DNA of 64,000 bases, from positions 1 through 64,000 of the forward strand of contig JAAVZD010000004.1 in the NCBI GenBank assembly GCA_022791475.1, given 5' to 3'. The notes beneath the pieces are model-generated. The model was not told the DNA's origin. It ran no database searches and saw only the letters and a program-made list of their open reading frames with translations. This stretch comes from Clostridia bacterium. GTDB taxonomy: Bacteria; Bacillota_A; Clostridia; TANB77; CAG-508. This document shows positions 9,347 to 18,539 of this stretch, one piece after another; within the stretch, counting starts at the first letter, position 1; each line of letters opens with the position of its first letter. The position numbers and the translations under genes were made by a program.

Positions 9347-9834
9347 ATGCAATATCAAGATATAACAGACAAATATGTTTATAAAAAGAGATATCAAATA
9401 AAAAAAAAAAATATTTTATTGACAATGATGGAACTAAATATAATGTTGATGGTAAATATGTAATATTAAAACCAACAAACAGAGAAATAGAAGTAGCAGA
9501 ATTATTAGGACAAGCAATTGGAGGGAAAGTAAACATTATACCTAGAATAAATAAACCAATAAATATAAAGACACCAGATTATATTATTAATAATGAAAGA
9601 TTTGACTTAAAAGAGATAACTGGCAGTGGTAAATATGTAATAGAAGGGAATCTTAAGAAAAAGAAAAAACAAGCTAACAACTTCATAATAGATTTAACAA
9701 ATACAAAGATAGAATTTAAAGAAGTAGAAAGGCAAATTGAAAGTATATATATTTCGAGAAGATATTTATGGATAGATAAAATTGTAATAATAAAGGGAAA
9801 TAATATAGAAAAGGTATACAAAAGAAATAAGTGA
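9347..9834 (+). pseudogene. CdiA/BECR-type nuclease toxin-like domain, split at a poly-A12 tract
   Basis: The ATG at 9347 begins MQYQDITDKYVYKKRYQIKK and runs into twelve consecutive A (9410-9421). After the tract the meaningful frame is one base off: YFIDNDGTKYNVDGKYVI, then NREIEVAELLGQAIGGK, TPDYIINNERFDLKEI, and RYLWIDKIVIIKGNNIEKVY, ending TGA 9832-9834. The order (E...AELL, TPDY, FDLK, IDKIVI) resembles the tRNA-cleaving C-terminal domain of CdiA-like toxins, also found at the end of phage minor head proteins. The break is a homopolymer slip of one A, unlike the CGG shifts nearby, so it may be phase variation, transcriptional slippage, decay or a read error. There is no recognisable immunity gene next to it. 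Confidence 0.5.
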
Positions 9835-9979
9835 AGGTCAACTGCGAACCAAAAAATGGGGTTCTCAACTGACCTTCCAATAATTAATTATTAAACTAAT
9901 TATACAATAAATTAGCTTAATAATCAATAGTTTATTCAAAAAAATATAAAATATTCTGTTTACTATACGAGGAGGTAAC

Positions 9980-11069
9980 ATGAACAAAATTTATGAAATT
10001 GATAAAAATGATAAAAACTTCCCGCAAAACTTACTTAAAATACAAAAATGCCCGCAAAAATTATATGTAATGGGAAATGTAAAGTTATTAAATAATAAAT
10101 GCATAGCAATGGTAGGGTCACGAGATAGTACACCATATGGAGAATATTATGCTTCAAATTTTGCAAAGGCGTTATCCCATTCAGGTATTACAATAGTAAG
10201 CCGGTTTAGCAAAGGGAATAGATACAGTATGCCATAAAAACTCTATGTTAGAAGAAGGAAAAACAATAGCTGTTTTAGGTTCTGGGTTTAAACATATATA
10301 TCCAGAAGAAAATATAAATTTAGCAAATGAAATAATTAAAAATGGTGGAACTATTATTAGCGAATATCCTCCAAATACAGAAGTAAATTTATCAAATTTT
10401 CCAATAAGAAATAGAATAATTGCAGGGTTGGCAGATAGCACAATAGTAATAGAAGCAAAGAGTAGAAGCGGTAGCTCAGTTACAGCAAGGCATTCTACTA
10501 TACAAGGTAAAAAGGTATATTGTGTGCCAGGTAGAATAGATGACAAAACAGGAAAGGGAACAAATAACTTAATAAAAAAAGGAGCATACATATTAACAGA
10601 TGTAAACGAAATATTAATTGAATTAGGGGAAAAACCACGAGTAAAGGGAAAAATAAGTGTAGAATCGACAAGTAAAGGAAAGGTAGAAGATAGATTTCAA
10701 AAGAAGAAAGAAAGTGCAAATAAAGGAAGTAAAAGGTTAAATGTTAATAGTGAAAAGTACAAATTCTTCGAATTTGATGTAGGGATTAAATCGGTAAGGA
10801 ATACTAAAGAGGAATACCTAATTTCGCCCAAAGAAAATAAAAAGCAAATACAAAATAAAAAAGAAAGAAAAAATAATAAAAAAATAAAAGTGAAAAATGA
10901 ATATAGAAAAATTTATGAATTACTTTCAAAAACACCAATGAATATTGATGAAATAACAAGAACACTAAATATAAATATTTCAGAAGTAAACATGAAGATT
11001 ACAATGATGGAAATAGAAGGACTTGTAGAAGTACTTCCAGGAAATAATATAAAAATAAAGGAGAATTAA
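9980..11069 (+). CDS. dprA: DNA processing protein DprA, with one CGG +1 frameshift
   Basis: DprA protects incoming single-stranded DNA and loads RecA during transformation. From ATG 9980 the frame hits an in-frame CGG at 10202-10204. Skipping its C joins ...SGITIVS to GLAKGIDTVCHKN and continues to TAA at 11069 for 362 residues, a normal DprA length. The shifted glycine is the conserved one of the SGxAxGID motif of the Rossmann-like fold. Other visible parts are MVGSRDSTPYGEYY, the GSG loop (VLGSGFKHIYP), FPIRNRIIAG, and the C-terminal winged helix (TPMNIDEITRTLNI). A basic Lys/Asn-rich linker of about 90 residues separates the two domains. AGGAGG precedes the start. yraN follows after three bases, so the two are co-transcribed. 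Confidence 0.9.
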
Positions 11070-11072
11070 AAA

Positions 11073-11429
11073 ATGTATTACAAACAAGAAACTGGAAAAG
11101 AAGGAGAAGATATAGCAGTAAATTACCTAAAAAGTATAGGATACAATGTAATAGAAAGAAACTTCGAATGTAGGCAAGGCGAAATAGATATAATTGCTTT
11201 AGATAAGGATGAAATAGTATTTATTGAAGTAAAAACGAGAAGAAATAAAAAATATGGACTAGCAGCAGAAGCAGTAAATGATACAAAGAAAAAGCACCTT
11301 TGGAAAGCTGTACAATACTACTTATATTCAAGAAATTTGCAAGATGACTTTATAAGATTGGATGTAATGGAGATATATTTAGGCAAAGGAAAAGCATATA
11401 TAAACCATATAAAAAAGGCAATTGAATAA
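11073..11429 (+). CDS. YraN/UPF0102 endonuclease-like protein
   Basis: 118 residues of the UPF0102 family, a restriction-endonuclease-like (PD-(D/E)xK) fold of uncertain role that is commonly found beside dprA. Visible motifs are GEDIAVNYLKSIGYNVIERN, then the nuclease core GEIDIIALDKDEIVFIEVKTR (Asp and ExK). Start follows AAGGAG with the expected spacing, three bases after the dprA stop. A terminator hairpin ends the operon. Confidence 0.9.
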   Translation: MYYKQETGKEGEDIAVNYLKSIGYNVIERNFECRQGEIDIIALDKDEIVFIEVKTRRNKKYGLAAEAVNDTKKKHLWKAVQYYLYSRNLQDDFIRLDVMEIYLGKGKAYINHIKKAIE

Positions 11430-11463
11430 AAAAAGAATGCCCATTTGTAAGGGCATTCTTCTT
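11430..11463. terminator. Terminator between yraN and the convergent gene
   Basis: Stem AAGAATGCCC with its complement, A-run before and T-run after; works for both directions. Confidence 0.85.
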
Positions 11464-11472
11464 TAGGAGAAA

Positions 11473-11856
11473 CTATTTAACTTTAACAATGTAAATGCTA
11501 TTTGCGGTTACTACTTTGTAAAAGTTATCACCAATATCCATGACTGCTTTAACAGTGCTTGTAACACAATTAATTGGTACGATATAATTATTGATTAGTT
11601 CAAGTCTATTACAATCAAACCGCTGCCCAATAATTGGTACTCTGTTAGCAAAAGCCAAAAAGGTTTTTTTAGAAGTAACCTTATCAAACCAACAAGAGTT
11701 AAAATAACCAGTTACTCCTCTCAGAGTATAGTCAGTTTGGTAGCCACGGTCATTTTGGCTTATAACTTCGTACTCTTTTCCAATAACCAAGTCAGTTGGA
11801 GCAGAGCAACCATAGTAACTTTCAATTCCACCGTTGTAACGTACAATTAATCCCAT
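11473..11856 (-). CDS. Hypothetical 127-residue beta-rich protein
   Basis: I recognise no named family. The protein starts MGLIVRYNGGIESYYGCSAP and ends VTSTVKAVMDIGDNFYKVV then a hydrophobic strand. Alternating hydrophobic residues suggest two small beta domains and no membrane segment. GGAGG sits nine bases before the ATG and a perfect promoter lies upstream. One in-frame CGG (11620-11622) is read as Arg in GQRFDCNRLE. Shifting there would end the protein within eight codons, and the sequence after it stays ordered to the end, so here CGG is decoded without a shift. It is transcribed alone. Confidence 0.75.
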   Translation of the reverse strand: MGLIVRYNGGIESYYGCSAPTDLVIGKEYEVISQNDRGYQTDYTLRGVTGYFNSCWFDKVTSKKTFLAFANRVPIIGQRFDCNRLELINNYIVPINCVTSTVKAVMDIGDNFYKVVTANSIYIVKVK

Positions 11857-11953
11857 TTTCTACCTCCAAAAACTTTTTTAATAAAGAATGATTAATAGTT
11901 ACTGTAAACACGAGGTCTACGTAGATAAGGCATTTAGCACATAATATATTTCT

Positions 11954-11982
11954 ATTATAAAGTATTTTACATAAAATGTCAA
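11954..11982 (-). promoter_or_regulatory. Consensus SigA promoter of the 11473-11856 gene
   Basis: Minus strand TTGACA (11982-11977), 17-base spacer, TATAAT (11959-11954). The untranslated leader is about 90 bases. Confidence 0.8.
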
Positions 11983-12036
11983 ATAAGATATTGATATGAT
12001 GTTGTATCTAAGCCATAAATTAAAAACAATAAATAG

Positions 12037-12062
12037 AAAAACCGGTTTAATACCGGTTTTAT
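12037..12062 (-). terminator. Terminator of the UDPGP-family gene
   Basis: AAAACCGG stem with its complement, downstream of the minus-strand gene at 12075-13325. Confidence 0.8.
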
Positions 12063-12074
12063 AATTATTAAAAT

Positions 12075-13325
12075 CTATAATTGTAAATAATTTTTAAATT
12101 TATTTAAATATAAATCTTTTGCAACCTCTGGGTTATGTGGTCCATTAAAATCTTTAATAGGCGCAAATTCATCTTCTTTATTTACTCGTAAAAGTACCAT
12201 ATTATCAAAATATGAAAAAGCATCAAATATGAATGTTTCAAATTTAAAAGTATTAGGTTTTTCAGGTATTTGTTTCATTCCTTCATCATTTACAAAAGTA
12301 TTTTTCTTAAATGCCCTATGATAAGGCAAGCTTTTGTTAGTAATAAGTTCAAGAGAGTCAATACTAAATAGATGAGCAAGCATATTAATTTCTCTATATA
12401 AATCATATCCATTTTCATTTTTAGCTATTTTCATATCATTACTTAAATGTGAGCTATTAATTATAGCAGGCTTACCATTTCTTTTAGCAAAAATCCAATC
12501 TGGAGAATTTGCATCTTCTTTAAATAAAGTCTTAGAAGAGATGTGAGCATTATTTTTAACAGTTAAACCTATTAAAATAGGATCAACAATATCTAAAATA
12601 ACATTATCTACACCACTAAAAAATACCCACTTAATATTTCTATTTTTCATATCTTGAAGCATTCCATGTGTTTTTAGTGCATTAAAAACATCACCATTAC
12701 CATTTGAAGCTTCTTTAATTTTATAAGTTTCCTCTAATATTAAATTTTCAGTTATATTTATTAAAGGCAACTGTGATTGAGTAAAAAAATTAATAGAATC
12801 TTTCGGATATCCAAAAAAGTTTTTATCCTCAAAAAATTTTTTAGTAGCTTCATCATTATAAATACTAGTCATAATGTACCAAGGAATAGTAACACTATAC
12901 TTTGCATTTGCTTTTTTTAAATTATCACATAATATTTCAAATAAAGATTTTTTAGGAACTATATCAAGTTCAAAAGTACCTTTAGGACCTTTATAACCAA
13001 GTCTTGTACCTTGCCCACCAGCCATTGTAACAACTGCAAATGAATTTTCCTTTATGCAAGTTTCACCTAAAGCCATGTATAAATTTTTTTCATCATGATT
13101 TAGCCTAGCTTTATCAAAATAAGGCAAAGGTTCTATCAAATTACAGGGAATTACCTCATCAGTTTTAGAAGCTTCATATAAATCAAAAATTTGCTTAAAA
13201 TTAATACGTAAAATTTGATTTACTAAAAACTCCTTTTGCTCATCATCTAATTCATCATAAAAAGATAATAAATGTTCTTGATTATATTTTTTTAAAATCT
13301 CTTTCGCTTTCAGAAAATTATCCAT
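12075..13325 (-). CDS. UDPGP-family nucleotidyltransferase (UDP-sugar pyrophosphorylase)
   Basis: 416 residues of the UTP-glucose/UDP-N-acetylhexosamine pyrophosphorylase family (eukaryote-like UDPGP fold), which makes UDP-sugars from UTP and sugar-1-phosphate. The nucleotide-binding loop VTMAGGQGTRLGYKGPKG is the family signature. Further conserved parts are PWYIMTS, GNGDVFNAL and FFSGVDNVIL (metal-binding Asp). The substrate, glucose-1-phosphate or N-acetylglucosamine-1-phosphate, cannot be told from sequence alone; the AGGQGTRLG form is closest to the GlcNAc-1-P enzymes. It is a single gene with its own terminator. Confidence 0.87.
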   Translation of the reverse strand: MDNFLKAKEILKKYNQEHLLSFYDELDDEQKEFLVNQILRINFKQIFDLYEASKTDEVIPCNLIEPLPYFDKARLNHDEKNLYMALGETCIKENSFAVVTMAGGQGTRLGYKGPKGTFELDIVPKKSLFEILCDNLKKANAKYSVTIPWYIMTSIYNDEATKKFFEDKNFFGYPKDSINFFTQSQLPLINITENLILEETYKIKEASNGNGDVFNALKTHGMLQDMKNRNIKWVFFSGVDNVILDIVDPILIGLTVKNNAHISSKTLFKEDANSPDWIFAKRNGKPAIINSSHLSNDMKIAKNENGYDLYREINMLAHLFSIDSLELITNKSLPYHRAFKKNTFVNDEGMKQIPEKPNTFKFETFIFDAFSYFDNMVLLRVNKEDEFAPIKDFNGPHNPEVAKDLYLNKFKNYLQL

Positions 13326-13583
13326 AAAATAATTAACACCCTTTATTAATAATAATACAAGAGATTAATTAATATCTTGTTTGTTTTATAGGAATAAACG
13401 TATTTTGTAGGCAATTTAATAAACAATAATATCTATATATTTTTTTATAAATTAATATGTATGGTACAACATGTAGTGAAGTACATTTTTATTACATAGC
13501 TAAAATTGATTTGCAGGTTGTTTTATAATGTAATAATTCTCTACATACATTTTCCTACTTTATAATATACATAAAAGTATATT

Positions 13584-14378
13584 TTAGTGAATAGCCGTCC
13601 TCAAACTTTTAATAATCATTTCCTTATTAGGCATATTAGAAGCCTCTAAAGCCTTAATTTCAGTATCAATTGAGTAAGGAACTCTAACCAAAGTAATATT
13701 AAAAGTCTCCAATTTTTTAGAATCAAAATTTCCCTCTAAATATGCGTATGAAGCCATAGTAGAAAATTTATTAGTTTCATCATCTTCCTTATCATTCATC
13801 ATTTCAATAGGAACTCCAACACTTCCAACATTGAAAATAGTTTTATTCTTAAAACGGAATAAATTAGGAGTATGTAAATGCCCATAACCCACAACATCAG
13901 GGATAGGATCATTTGTAGTTTTACCTAAGAAATCAGTATTTTTAAATAGATCTTCAGGGTTATTAATAACTAAGTTATTATACCTTGTATCACTATTTCC
14001 ATACATAGGGTTAAAAACATGTTCTAAACTAAAAGGAGAAGCATGAAAAAGCCTAATTAAATGGCCACTCATATAAAATTCAAAGCTAATAGGGCAATTA
14101 TATATAAAGTTTGCTCTTTCCTCGCCAATAATATCTCTACTCCAAAACCTTCCATATTGTACATTAGGTTTGCAAATAGCTTCATCGCAATTGCCTTTTA
14201 AGATAACTTCACATCTACTTCTTAATACATCAATTACTTTATCTGGATTTGCACACTTAATAACACTATCGCCTAAACAATAGATTTTACTAATACCTTT
14301 TGAATCAATATCTTTAAGAACAGCATTTAAAGCTGTCAAATTACCATGTACATCAGAAATAATTGCAATTCTATCCAT
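13584..14378 (-). CDS. Calcineurin-like metallophosphoesterase (YfcE/MJ0936-type)
   Basis: 264 residues with the metallophosphatase motifs in order: ISDVHGN (D-x-H), YCLGDSVI (GD), LKGNCDEA (GN-(H/C)D), and GYGHLHTP (G-x-H). NVGSVGVP is the usual end-of-core motif. These bind a di-metal centre that cleaves phosphomonoesters or diesters; the substrate is unknown. GGAG precedes the start. Single gene, no in-frame CGG. Confidence 0.85.
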   Translation of the reverse strand: MDRIAIISDVHGNLTALNAVLKDIDSKGISKIYCLGDSVIKCANPDKVIDVLRSRCEVILKGNCDEAICKPNVQYGRFWSRDIIGEERANFIYNCPISFEFYMSGHLIRLFHASPFSLEHVFNPMYGNSDTRYNNLVINNPEDLFKNTDFLGKTTNDPIPDVVGYGHLHTPNLFRFKNKTIFNVGSVGVPIEMMNDKEDDETNKFSTMASYAYLEGNFDSKKLETFNITLVRVPYSIDTEIKALEASNMPNKEMIIKSLRTAIH

Positions 14379-14458
14379 TCTATAATCTCCTTTACAATTT
14401 AATAAAATTATACAATAAAAGAAATAGTTTTACAATACAATTGACGTAAATTTTGAAC

Positions 14459-14492
14459 GGAAGTTGAAAGTTAGAAGTTGGAAGTTAGAATT
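14459..14492. repeat. Dispersed repeat (AGTTGGAAGTTAGAA type)
   Basis: A short GTTGAAAGTTAGAAGTTGGA-type repeat before the AraC gene, related to 43346-43372 after rpsU. Confidence 0.5.
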
Positions 14493-14597
14493 TTAAAAAT
14501 TAAGTATAATTATTTAACAAATATAATGCAATAAAAATAACTTGTGAAAAATAATATATTATGATATTATAAAGGTATAAATATAGGAGAAATTATT

Positions 14598-15395
14598 ATG
14601 AACTTTGAATATTTAAATAATATGATTAAATATATAGAAGAAAATTTAACTGAAAATATAGAATATAAAAAATTAGCTCAAATAGTAGGAGTTTCAGAAT
14701 ATGCACTGCAAAGAATATTTATATTTCTAACAAATATATCGTTATCAGAATATATTAGGAAAAGAAGGTTAAGTAAAGCTTTTGAAGAATTAAAAACAAC
14801 AGATGTAAAAATTATAGATTTAGCAATTAAATACAAATATGACTCACAAATTTCATTTGCTAGAGCATTTAAAGCAATGTTTGGTATGACTCCAAGTGAA
14901 TGTAAAACAACAATAATAGAATACAAACAATTTCCAATAATTACTTTTAATAGTAATAATAATGTATGTGAAGAATTAAAATATGAAATAAAAGAAATTA
15001 ATCAAATAAAATTATATTGTATACAAACATGTGCTAAAACGTATGACGATTTACTATATAATATAAGAAAATTATACTCTGATGCTGAGGATAATGGATT
15101 ATACAAAAAATTTAATGAAAATGGAATGTATGGAATATCTATTTGTAAAGAAAATGAATACTTATATTATGTTGGAAGTGAAGAAGAATATGAAAATACA
15201 ATACAGTTAATAATTCCAGCAGGAAAATATGCAATATTTAGTGTTGATTCAAGAGAGCAAAATGATATAGTAAAAAAAGAAAAAATGATATATTCACAAT
15301 GGTTACAATCCACCAATTATGATATAGACCATGAATTTAATTTTGAATTATATACTAAGAATAATTGTTATTTATATATAAAATTAAAAAGATAA
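14598..15395 (+). CDS. AraC-family regulator with GyrI-like effector domain
   Basis: 265 residues. The N-terminal 105 residues form an AraC/XylS double helix-turn-helix: IEENLTENIEYKKLAQIVGV, then LSEYIRKRRLSKAFEEL and the closing SFARAFKAMFGMTPSE. The C-terminal 150 residues have the alternating pattern of a SOUL/GyrI-like small-molecule binding domain (as in Rob). Such proteins activate efflux or detoxification genes. The following three genes run in the same direction and could be its targets, but no operator can be seen. GGAG lies before the ATG. Confidence 0.88.
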   Translation: MNFEYLNNMIKYIEENLTENIEYKKLAQIVGVSEYALQRIFIFLTNISLSEYIRKRRLSKAFEELKTTDVKIIDLAIKYKYDSQISFARAFKAMFGMTPSECKTTIIEYKQFPIITFNSNNNVCEELKYEIKEINQIKLYCIQTCAKTYDDLLYNIRKLYSDAEDNGLYKKFNENGMYGISICKENEYLYYVGSEEEYENTIQLIIPAGKYAIFSVDSREQNDIVKKEKMIYSQWLQSTNYDIDHEFNFELYTKNNCYLYIKLKR

Positions 15396-15487
15396 ACAAA
15401 ACTGATACAGAATTTGTTTATATTTTACTTCATTTATTGATAAAATAAATGAAATATAGTAATTTGATAGAAGGAGATAGAAAAACT

Positions 15488-16177
15488 ATGAAAAGACCTA
15501 TTATAGGAATAGTATCAAAACATCATGAAACATATGAAGAAGAGAGCACATATACATTTATAAGTGATGATTTAAAACAAGCAGTATTTGACAATGGAGG
15601 AATAGCTATTGGAATACTACCAACAGAAGAGAAAATAAATTATGCTGGTGATGGATGGAAAAATAACTTATTAAAGGAAGAAAGAGAGAATTTAATAAAT
15701 CAAATAGAAGTGTGTGATGGAATTATATTACAAGGAGGCCTTGAAACAGATAATTATGAATGTATAGTTGCAAAGTACTGTTATGACAATGACATACCAA
15801 TATTAGGGATATGTGCAGGTCAAAATAATGTTGCTAGAGCGTTAGGGGGAACTACTTATAAAATTAGTAATCCAGAAAAGCACAACAAATCATTTTATGA
15901 ATATGCTCATTGTATAAAAATAAATGAAGAATCAAAATTTTACAAAATAGTGAATAAGAATAAAATAAAGGTAAATTCAATACATAGAAGGACAATAGAA
16001 AATTGCCCAATGCTAGATAAAGTAGCATTTTGTGAAGATGGATATCCAGATGTTATTGAAGCAAAGAATAAAAAATTCTATATGGGGGTAAGATTTCATC
16101 CAGAGAGTCTATATAAAAGTGATAAAAATATGAGAAATATATTTATTAAGTTTATAGAAAGTTGTAAGGAAAAATAG
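15488..16177 (+). CDS. Class I glutamine amidotransferase, peptidase C26 (PuuD-like)
   Basis: 229 residues of the gamma-glutamyl-gamma-aminobutyrate hydrolase type. Nucleophile elbow ILGICAGQNNVARALGG (Cys), and the His-Glu pair in GVRFHPESL complete the catalytic triad. GIILQGGLETDNYE is the oxyanion strand. An ATG at 15449 is in frame but GAAGGAGA lies just before the ATG at 15488, so I use the latter. It is followed after nine bases by a nitroreductase. The substrate is not certain. Confidence 0.85.
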   Translation: MKRPIIGIVSKHHETYEEESTYTFISDDLKQAVFDNGGIAIGILPTEEKINYAGDGWKNNLLKEERENLINQIEVCDGIILQGGLETDNYECIVAKYCYDNDIPILGICAGQNNVARALGGTTYKISNPEKHNKSFYEYAHCIKINEESKFYKIVNKNKIKVNSIHRRTIENCPMLDKVAFCEDGYPDVIEAKNKKFYMGVRFHPESLYKSDKNMRNIFIKFIESCKEK

Positions 16178-16186
16178 GAGTATAAA

Positions 16187-16747
16187 ATGGAATTAAAAGA
16201 AGTAATAAAAAATAGAAGAAGTATTAGAAAATATAAATCTGAAGAAGTACAAAATGAAGTAATACAAGAATTAATAGAATGTGCAAGGCTAGCACCATCT
16301 GCTAAAAATAGGCAACCGTGGGAATTCTTAATAGTAAAAGATATTACAAAAAATGAAATTGCAAATATAATGCTAGAAAAGCAAAAAGGACAAAATGTTA
16401 GTTTAGAGAAAAAATTACTTGGAGCAAATAGTAGTGTAAAAGAAACTGCAAAAACAATAAAAGAGGCACCTATACTCATATTAGTTTTTAAACAATACAA
16501 TGAAAACTGGACTGTAGGGGATGCACTTGGGGTAGGGGCAGCAATAGAACATATATGTTTAAGAGCAACAGACTTAGGATTAGGTTCACTTTGGATAAGA
16601 GATACAATATATAGTCAAAAAGAAATAGCTAAATTAGTAGGTTATGAAAATATGGAACTAATTTCAGCAATTGCAGTAGGGTATGCAGATGAACAACCTA
16701 AACAAAGACCAAGAAAGAAATTAGAAGAGATATTAAAATGGTATTAG
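16187..16747 (+). CDS. Nitroreductase-family flavoprotein
   Basis: 186 residues of the FMN-dependent nitroreductase fold. Signature at the N-terminus IKNRRSIRKYKSEEV, then ARLAPSAKNRQPWEF for FMN phosphate binding. AAIEHICLRATDLGLGSLWI is the conserved helix, and ISAIAVGYADEQP the closing strand. Likely an NAD(P)H-dependent reductase acting on small organic molecules. GGAG five bases upstream. Sits in a short same-strand run with C26 and transglutaminase-like genes. Confidence 0.9.
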   Translation: MELKEVIKNRRSIRKYKSEEVQNEVIQELIECARLAPSAKNRQPWEFLIVKDITKNEIANIMLEKQKGQNVSLEKKLLGANSSVKETAKTIKEAPILILVFKQYNENWTVGDALGVGAAIEHICLRATDLGLGSLWIRDTIYSQKEIAKLVGYENMELISAIAVGYADEQPKQRPRKKLEEILKWY

Positions 16748-16761
16748 GAGGAAAATAAAAA

Positions 16762-17676
16762 ATGAATATGGCATTATCAAATAATAATGAAGAAGAAATA
16801 TTAGAATTTTATAAAAAAACAAGTTCATATACTGATTTAGGGTATTATAAAGAATTTGCGAAAAATTTACCAAATAACATTGAAGAGTTATGCTTACTAC
16901 AAAGAATGCAAATAATACATCCAGTAGCATTTAAAGATAAACAAATTAGAAATAAACAAAAATGCTTTTGGGGAGATATGACAAAAGTAGAAATTACTAG
17001 GTTAGAATATGAAGATGATATATTCCCAACAGCACAAAGTGTAATTGCAGAACTATTAAGAAAAAATCCAAATTATACTATAAAAAGAGAAGCAAAAGAT
17101 AAAGTACATGTTACATGTAGAAGTCAAGCCATAATATTAGCAAGTATATTAAAAGCAAAAGGAATACCAGCAAGAGCAAGAAGCGGATTTGCTGAATACA
17201 TACTATATGATGGAATATATTATGATCATTGGATTACAGAATATTACGATAAAAAAGAAAAAAGATGGAAACTAGTAGATGCAGACGAACATTGCCCTGA
17301 CCATGAAATGGGATTTGACCTAAACAATATTCCATATGATAAATTCTTATTTGGGGCTGAAGCATACTTAGGGGTCAGAAAAAATAAATATGAAGAAGCT
17401 TCAATTTTATATTCTTCTGACCCACCAACTCTAGGCTTAAAAGCAGCAATTAGAGGACTATTTTTCGATTTTCATTCATTAATGAATGATGAAATTATAT
17501 TCTTACATATGCCAAAATACATACAAGATAAAAAATTTGAATTAAGTGAAGAGGAATATAAAGAACTAGATGATTTAGCAGAGCTTATGTTAGAGCCAAA
17601 TAAAAATTTTAAAAAACTGCAAAAAATATGGGAAGAAAAGCCAAAGTTTAGAATTATGTCAGGAGCATTAAATTAA
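16762..17676 (+). CDS. Transglutaminase-like cysteine-peptidase fold protein
   Basis: 304 residues. The core carries a Cys-His-Asp triad of the transglutaminase-like superfamily: VHVTCRSQAIILASILKAKG (Cys at about 119), YYDHWITEYY (His), and WKLVDADEH (Asp). There is no signal peptide, so it should act in the cytoplasm. The C-terminal 100 residues are helical and unassigned. GGAGG lies before the ATG. Ends at the hairpin near 17800. Confidence 0.8.
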   Translation: MNMALSNNNEEEILEFYKKTSSYTDLGYYKEFAKNLPNNIEELCLLQRMQIIHPVAFKDKQIRNKQKCFWGDMTKVEITRLEYEDDIFPTAQSVIAELLRKNPNYTIKREAKDKVHVTCRSQAIILASILKAKGIPARARSGFAEYILYDGIYYDHWITEYYDKKEKRWKLVDADEHCPDHEMGFDLNNIPYDKFLFGAEAYLGVRKNKYEEASILYSSDPPTLGLKAAIRGLFFDFHSLMNDEIIFLHMPKYIQDKKFELSEEEYKELDDLAELMLEPNKNFKKLQKIWEEKPKFRIMSGALN

Positions 17677-17704
17677 GAGACCACTTTTTTTAGGATTTTA
17701 TAAG

Positions 17705-17775
17705 TAAAAAACAAGAATAAAATTTTCTAATAAAACATAATAGCTATTGCGGATGACTTTCCTTAGAATATAAAA
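17705..17775. repeat. Second copy of the 7600-type dispersed repeat
   Basis: The first 25 bases match 7600-7625, and the later GGATGACTTTCCTTAGAA segment resembles the right arm of the hairpin at 7690-7710. The pair suggests a degenerate non-coding mobile repeat. Confidence 0.55.
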
Positions 17776-17799
17776 ATGCTTGTACAACTTTAAGTAAAA

Positions 17800-17842
17800 T
17801 AAAAGCTAAAGTATAAAAATAAATACTTTAGCTTTTATTATT
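17800..17842 (+). terminator. Terminator after the transglutaminase-like gene
   Basis: ATAAAAGCTAAAGTA stem with its complement and T-rich tail. Confidence 0.75.
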
Positions 17843-17900
17843 AAAAAAATGTAATAAAAAACTTAATAAAATATAAAAATAATAGTAGGAGGTATAAAAA

Positions 17901-18488
17901 ATGTTAAAAATGATAGATTTACCATATCCATTAAATGCACTAGAGCCATATTATACAAAAGAGATGTTAGATTTGCACTATAATGTTTTATATAAAGGTT
18001 ATATAGATAACACAAATAAAACAGAAGAGCAGTTAGCAAAAGCAAGAGAAACAAATGACTTTTCAAATATAAAATGTTTAGAAAAGAATTTAAGTTTCTT
18101 TGGTTCAGGAGCAATATTGCACGAGCTATTTTTTGAAAATATGGGGCCAGCAATACCAACTTCTCCAAGTGTAGAGTTAATGGAGCAAATAATAAAAGAC
18201 TTTGAAAGTTTCGAAAAATTTAAGGAACAATTTACAGCAGCATCTACTCAAGTAGAAGCCTCAGGTTGGTGCTTATTAGTATGGGTTCAAAAATGGAATA
18301 AACTAGAAATACTTCAATGCGAAAAACACCAAAACCTAACACTATGGGGTTGCAAACCACTACTAGTATTAGATATGTGGGAACACTCATATTACTTGCA
18401 ATACAAAACAAAAAGACCAGAATATATAAATGCATTTTGGAATATTTTAAATTGGAATGTAGTAAATAAGAGATTTTTAGAAAAATAA
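17901..18488 (+). CDS. Fe/Mn superoxide dismutase family protein
   Basis: 195 residues. The four metal ligands of the Fe/Mn-SOD family can be placed: His in MLDLHYNVLYKGYID, His in GAILHELFFENM, and Asp and His in LDMWEHSYYLQYK. The KHH motif that normally follows the first ligand is replaced (HYNVLYK), so the family call is firm but enzyme activity less so. GASGW-type glycine motif VEASGWCLLVWV is intact. AGGAGG precedes the ATG. Detoxifies superoxide if active; fits an anaerobe exposed to oxygen. Confidence 0.85.
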   Translation: MLKMIDLPYPLNALEPYYTKEMLDLHYNVLYKGYIDNTNKTEEQLAKARETNDFSNIKCLEKNLSFFGSGAILHELFFENMGPAIPTSPSVELMEQIIKDFESFEKFKEQFTAASTQVEASGWCLLVWVQKWNKLEILQCEKHQNLTLWGCKPLLVLDMWEHSYYLQYKTKRPEYINAFWNILNWNVVNKRFLEK

Positions 18489-18504
18489 ATACAATAAAAA
18501 GTAA

Positions 18505-18530
18505 ATGAAGCCCCTAGCTAGGGGCTTCAT
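18505..18530. terminator. Palindromic bidirectional terminator
   Basis: A perfect 13-bp dyad (ATGAAGCCCCTAG and its complement) between convergent genes. Confidence 0.75.
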
Positions 18531-18539
18531 ACAATGTTT

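Noticed and set aside
9836..9890. Terminator between the toxin-like gene and dprA
   Set aside because: The arms AAGGTCA...GACCTT pair, but the inner stem is imperfect and there is no T-run; kept as a possible hairpin only.
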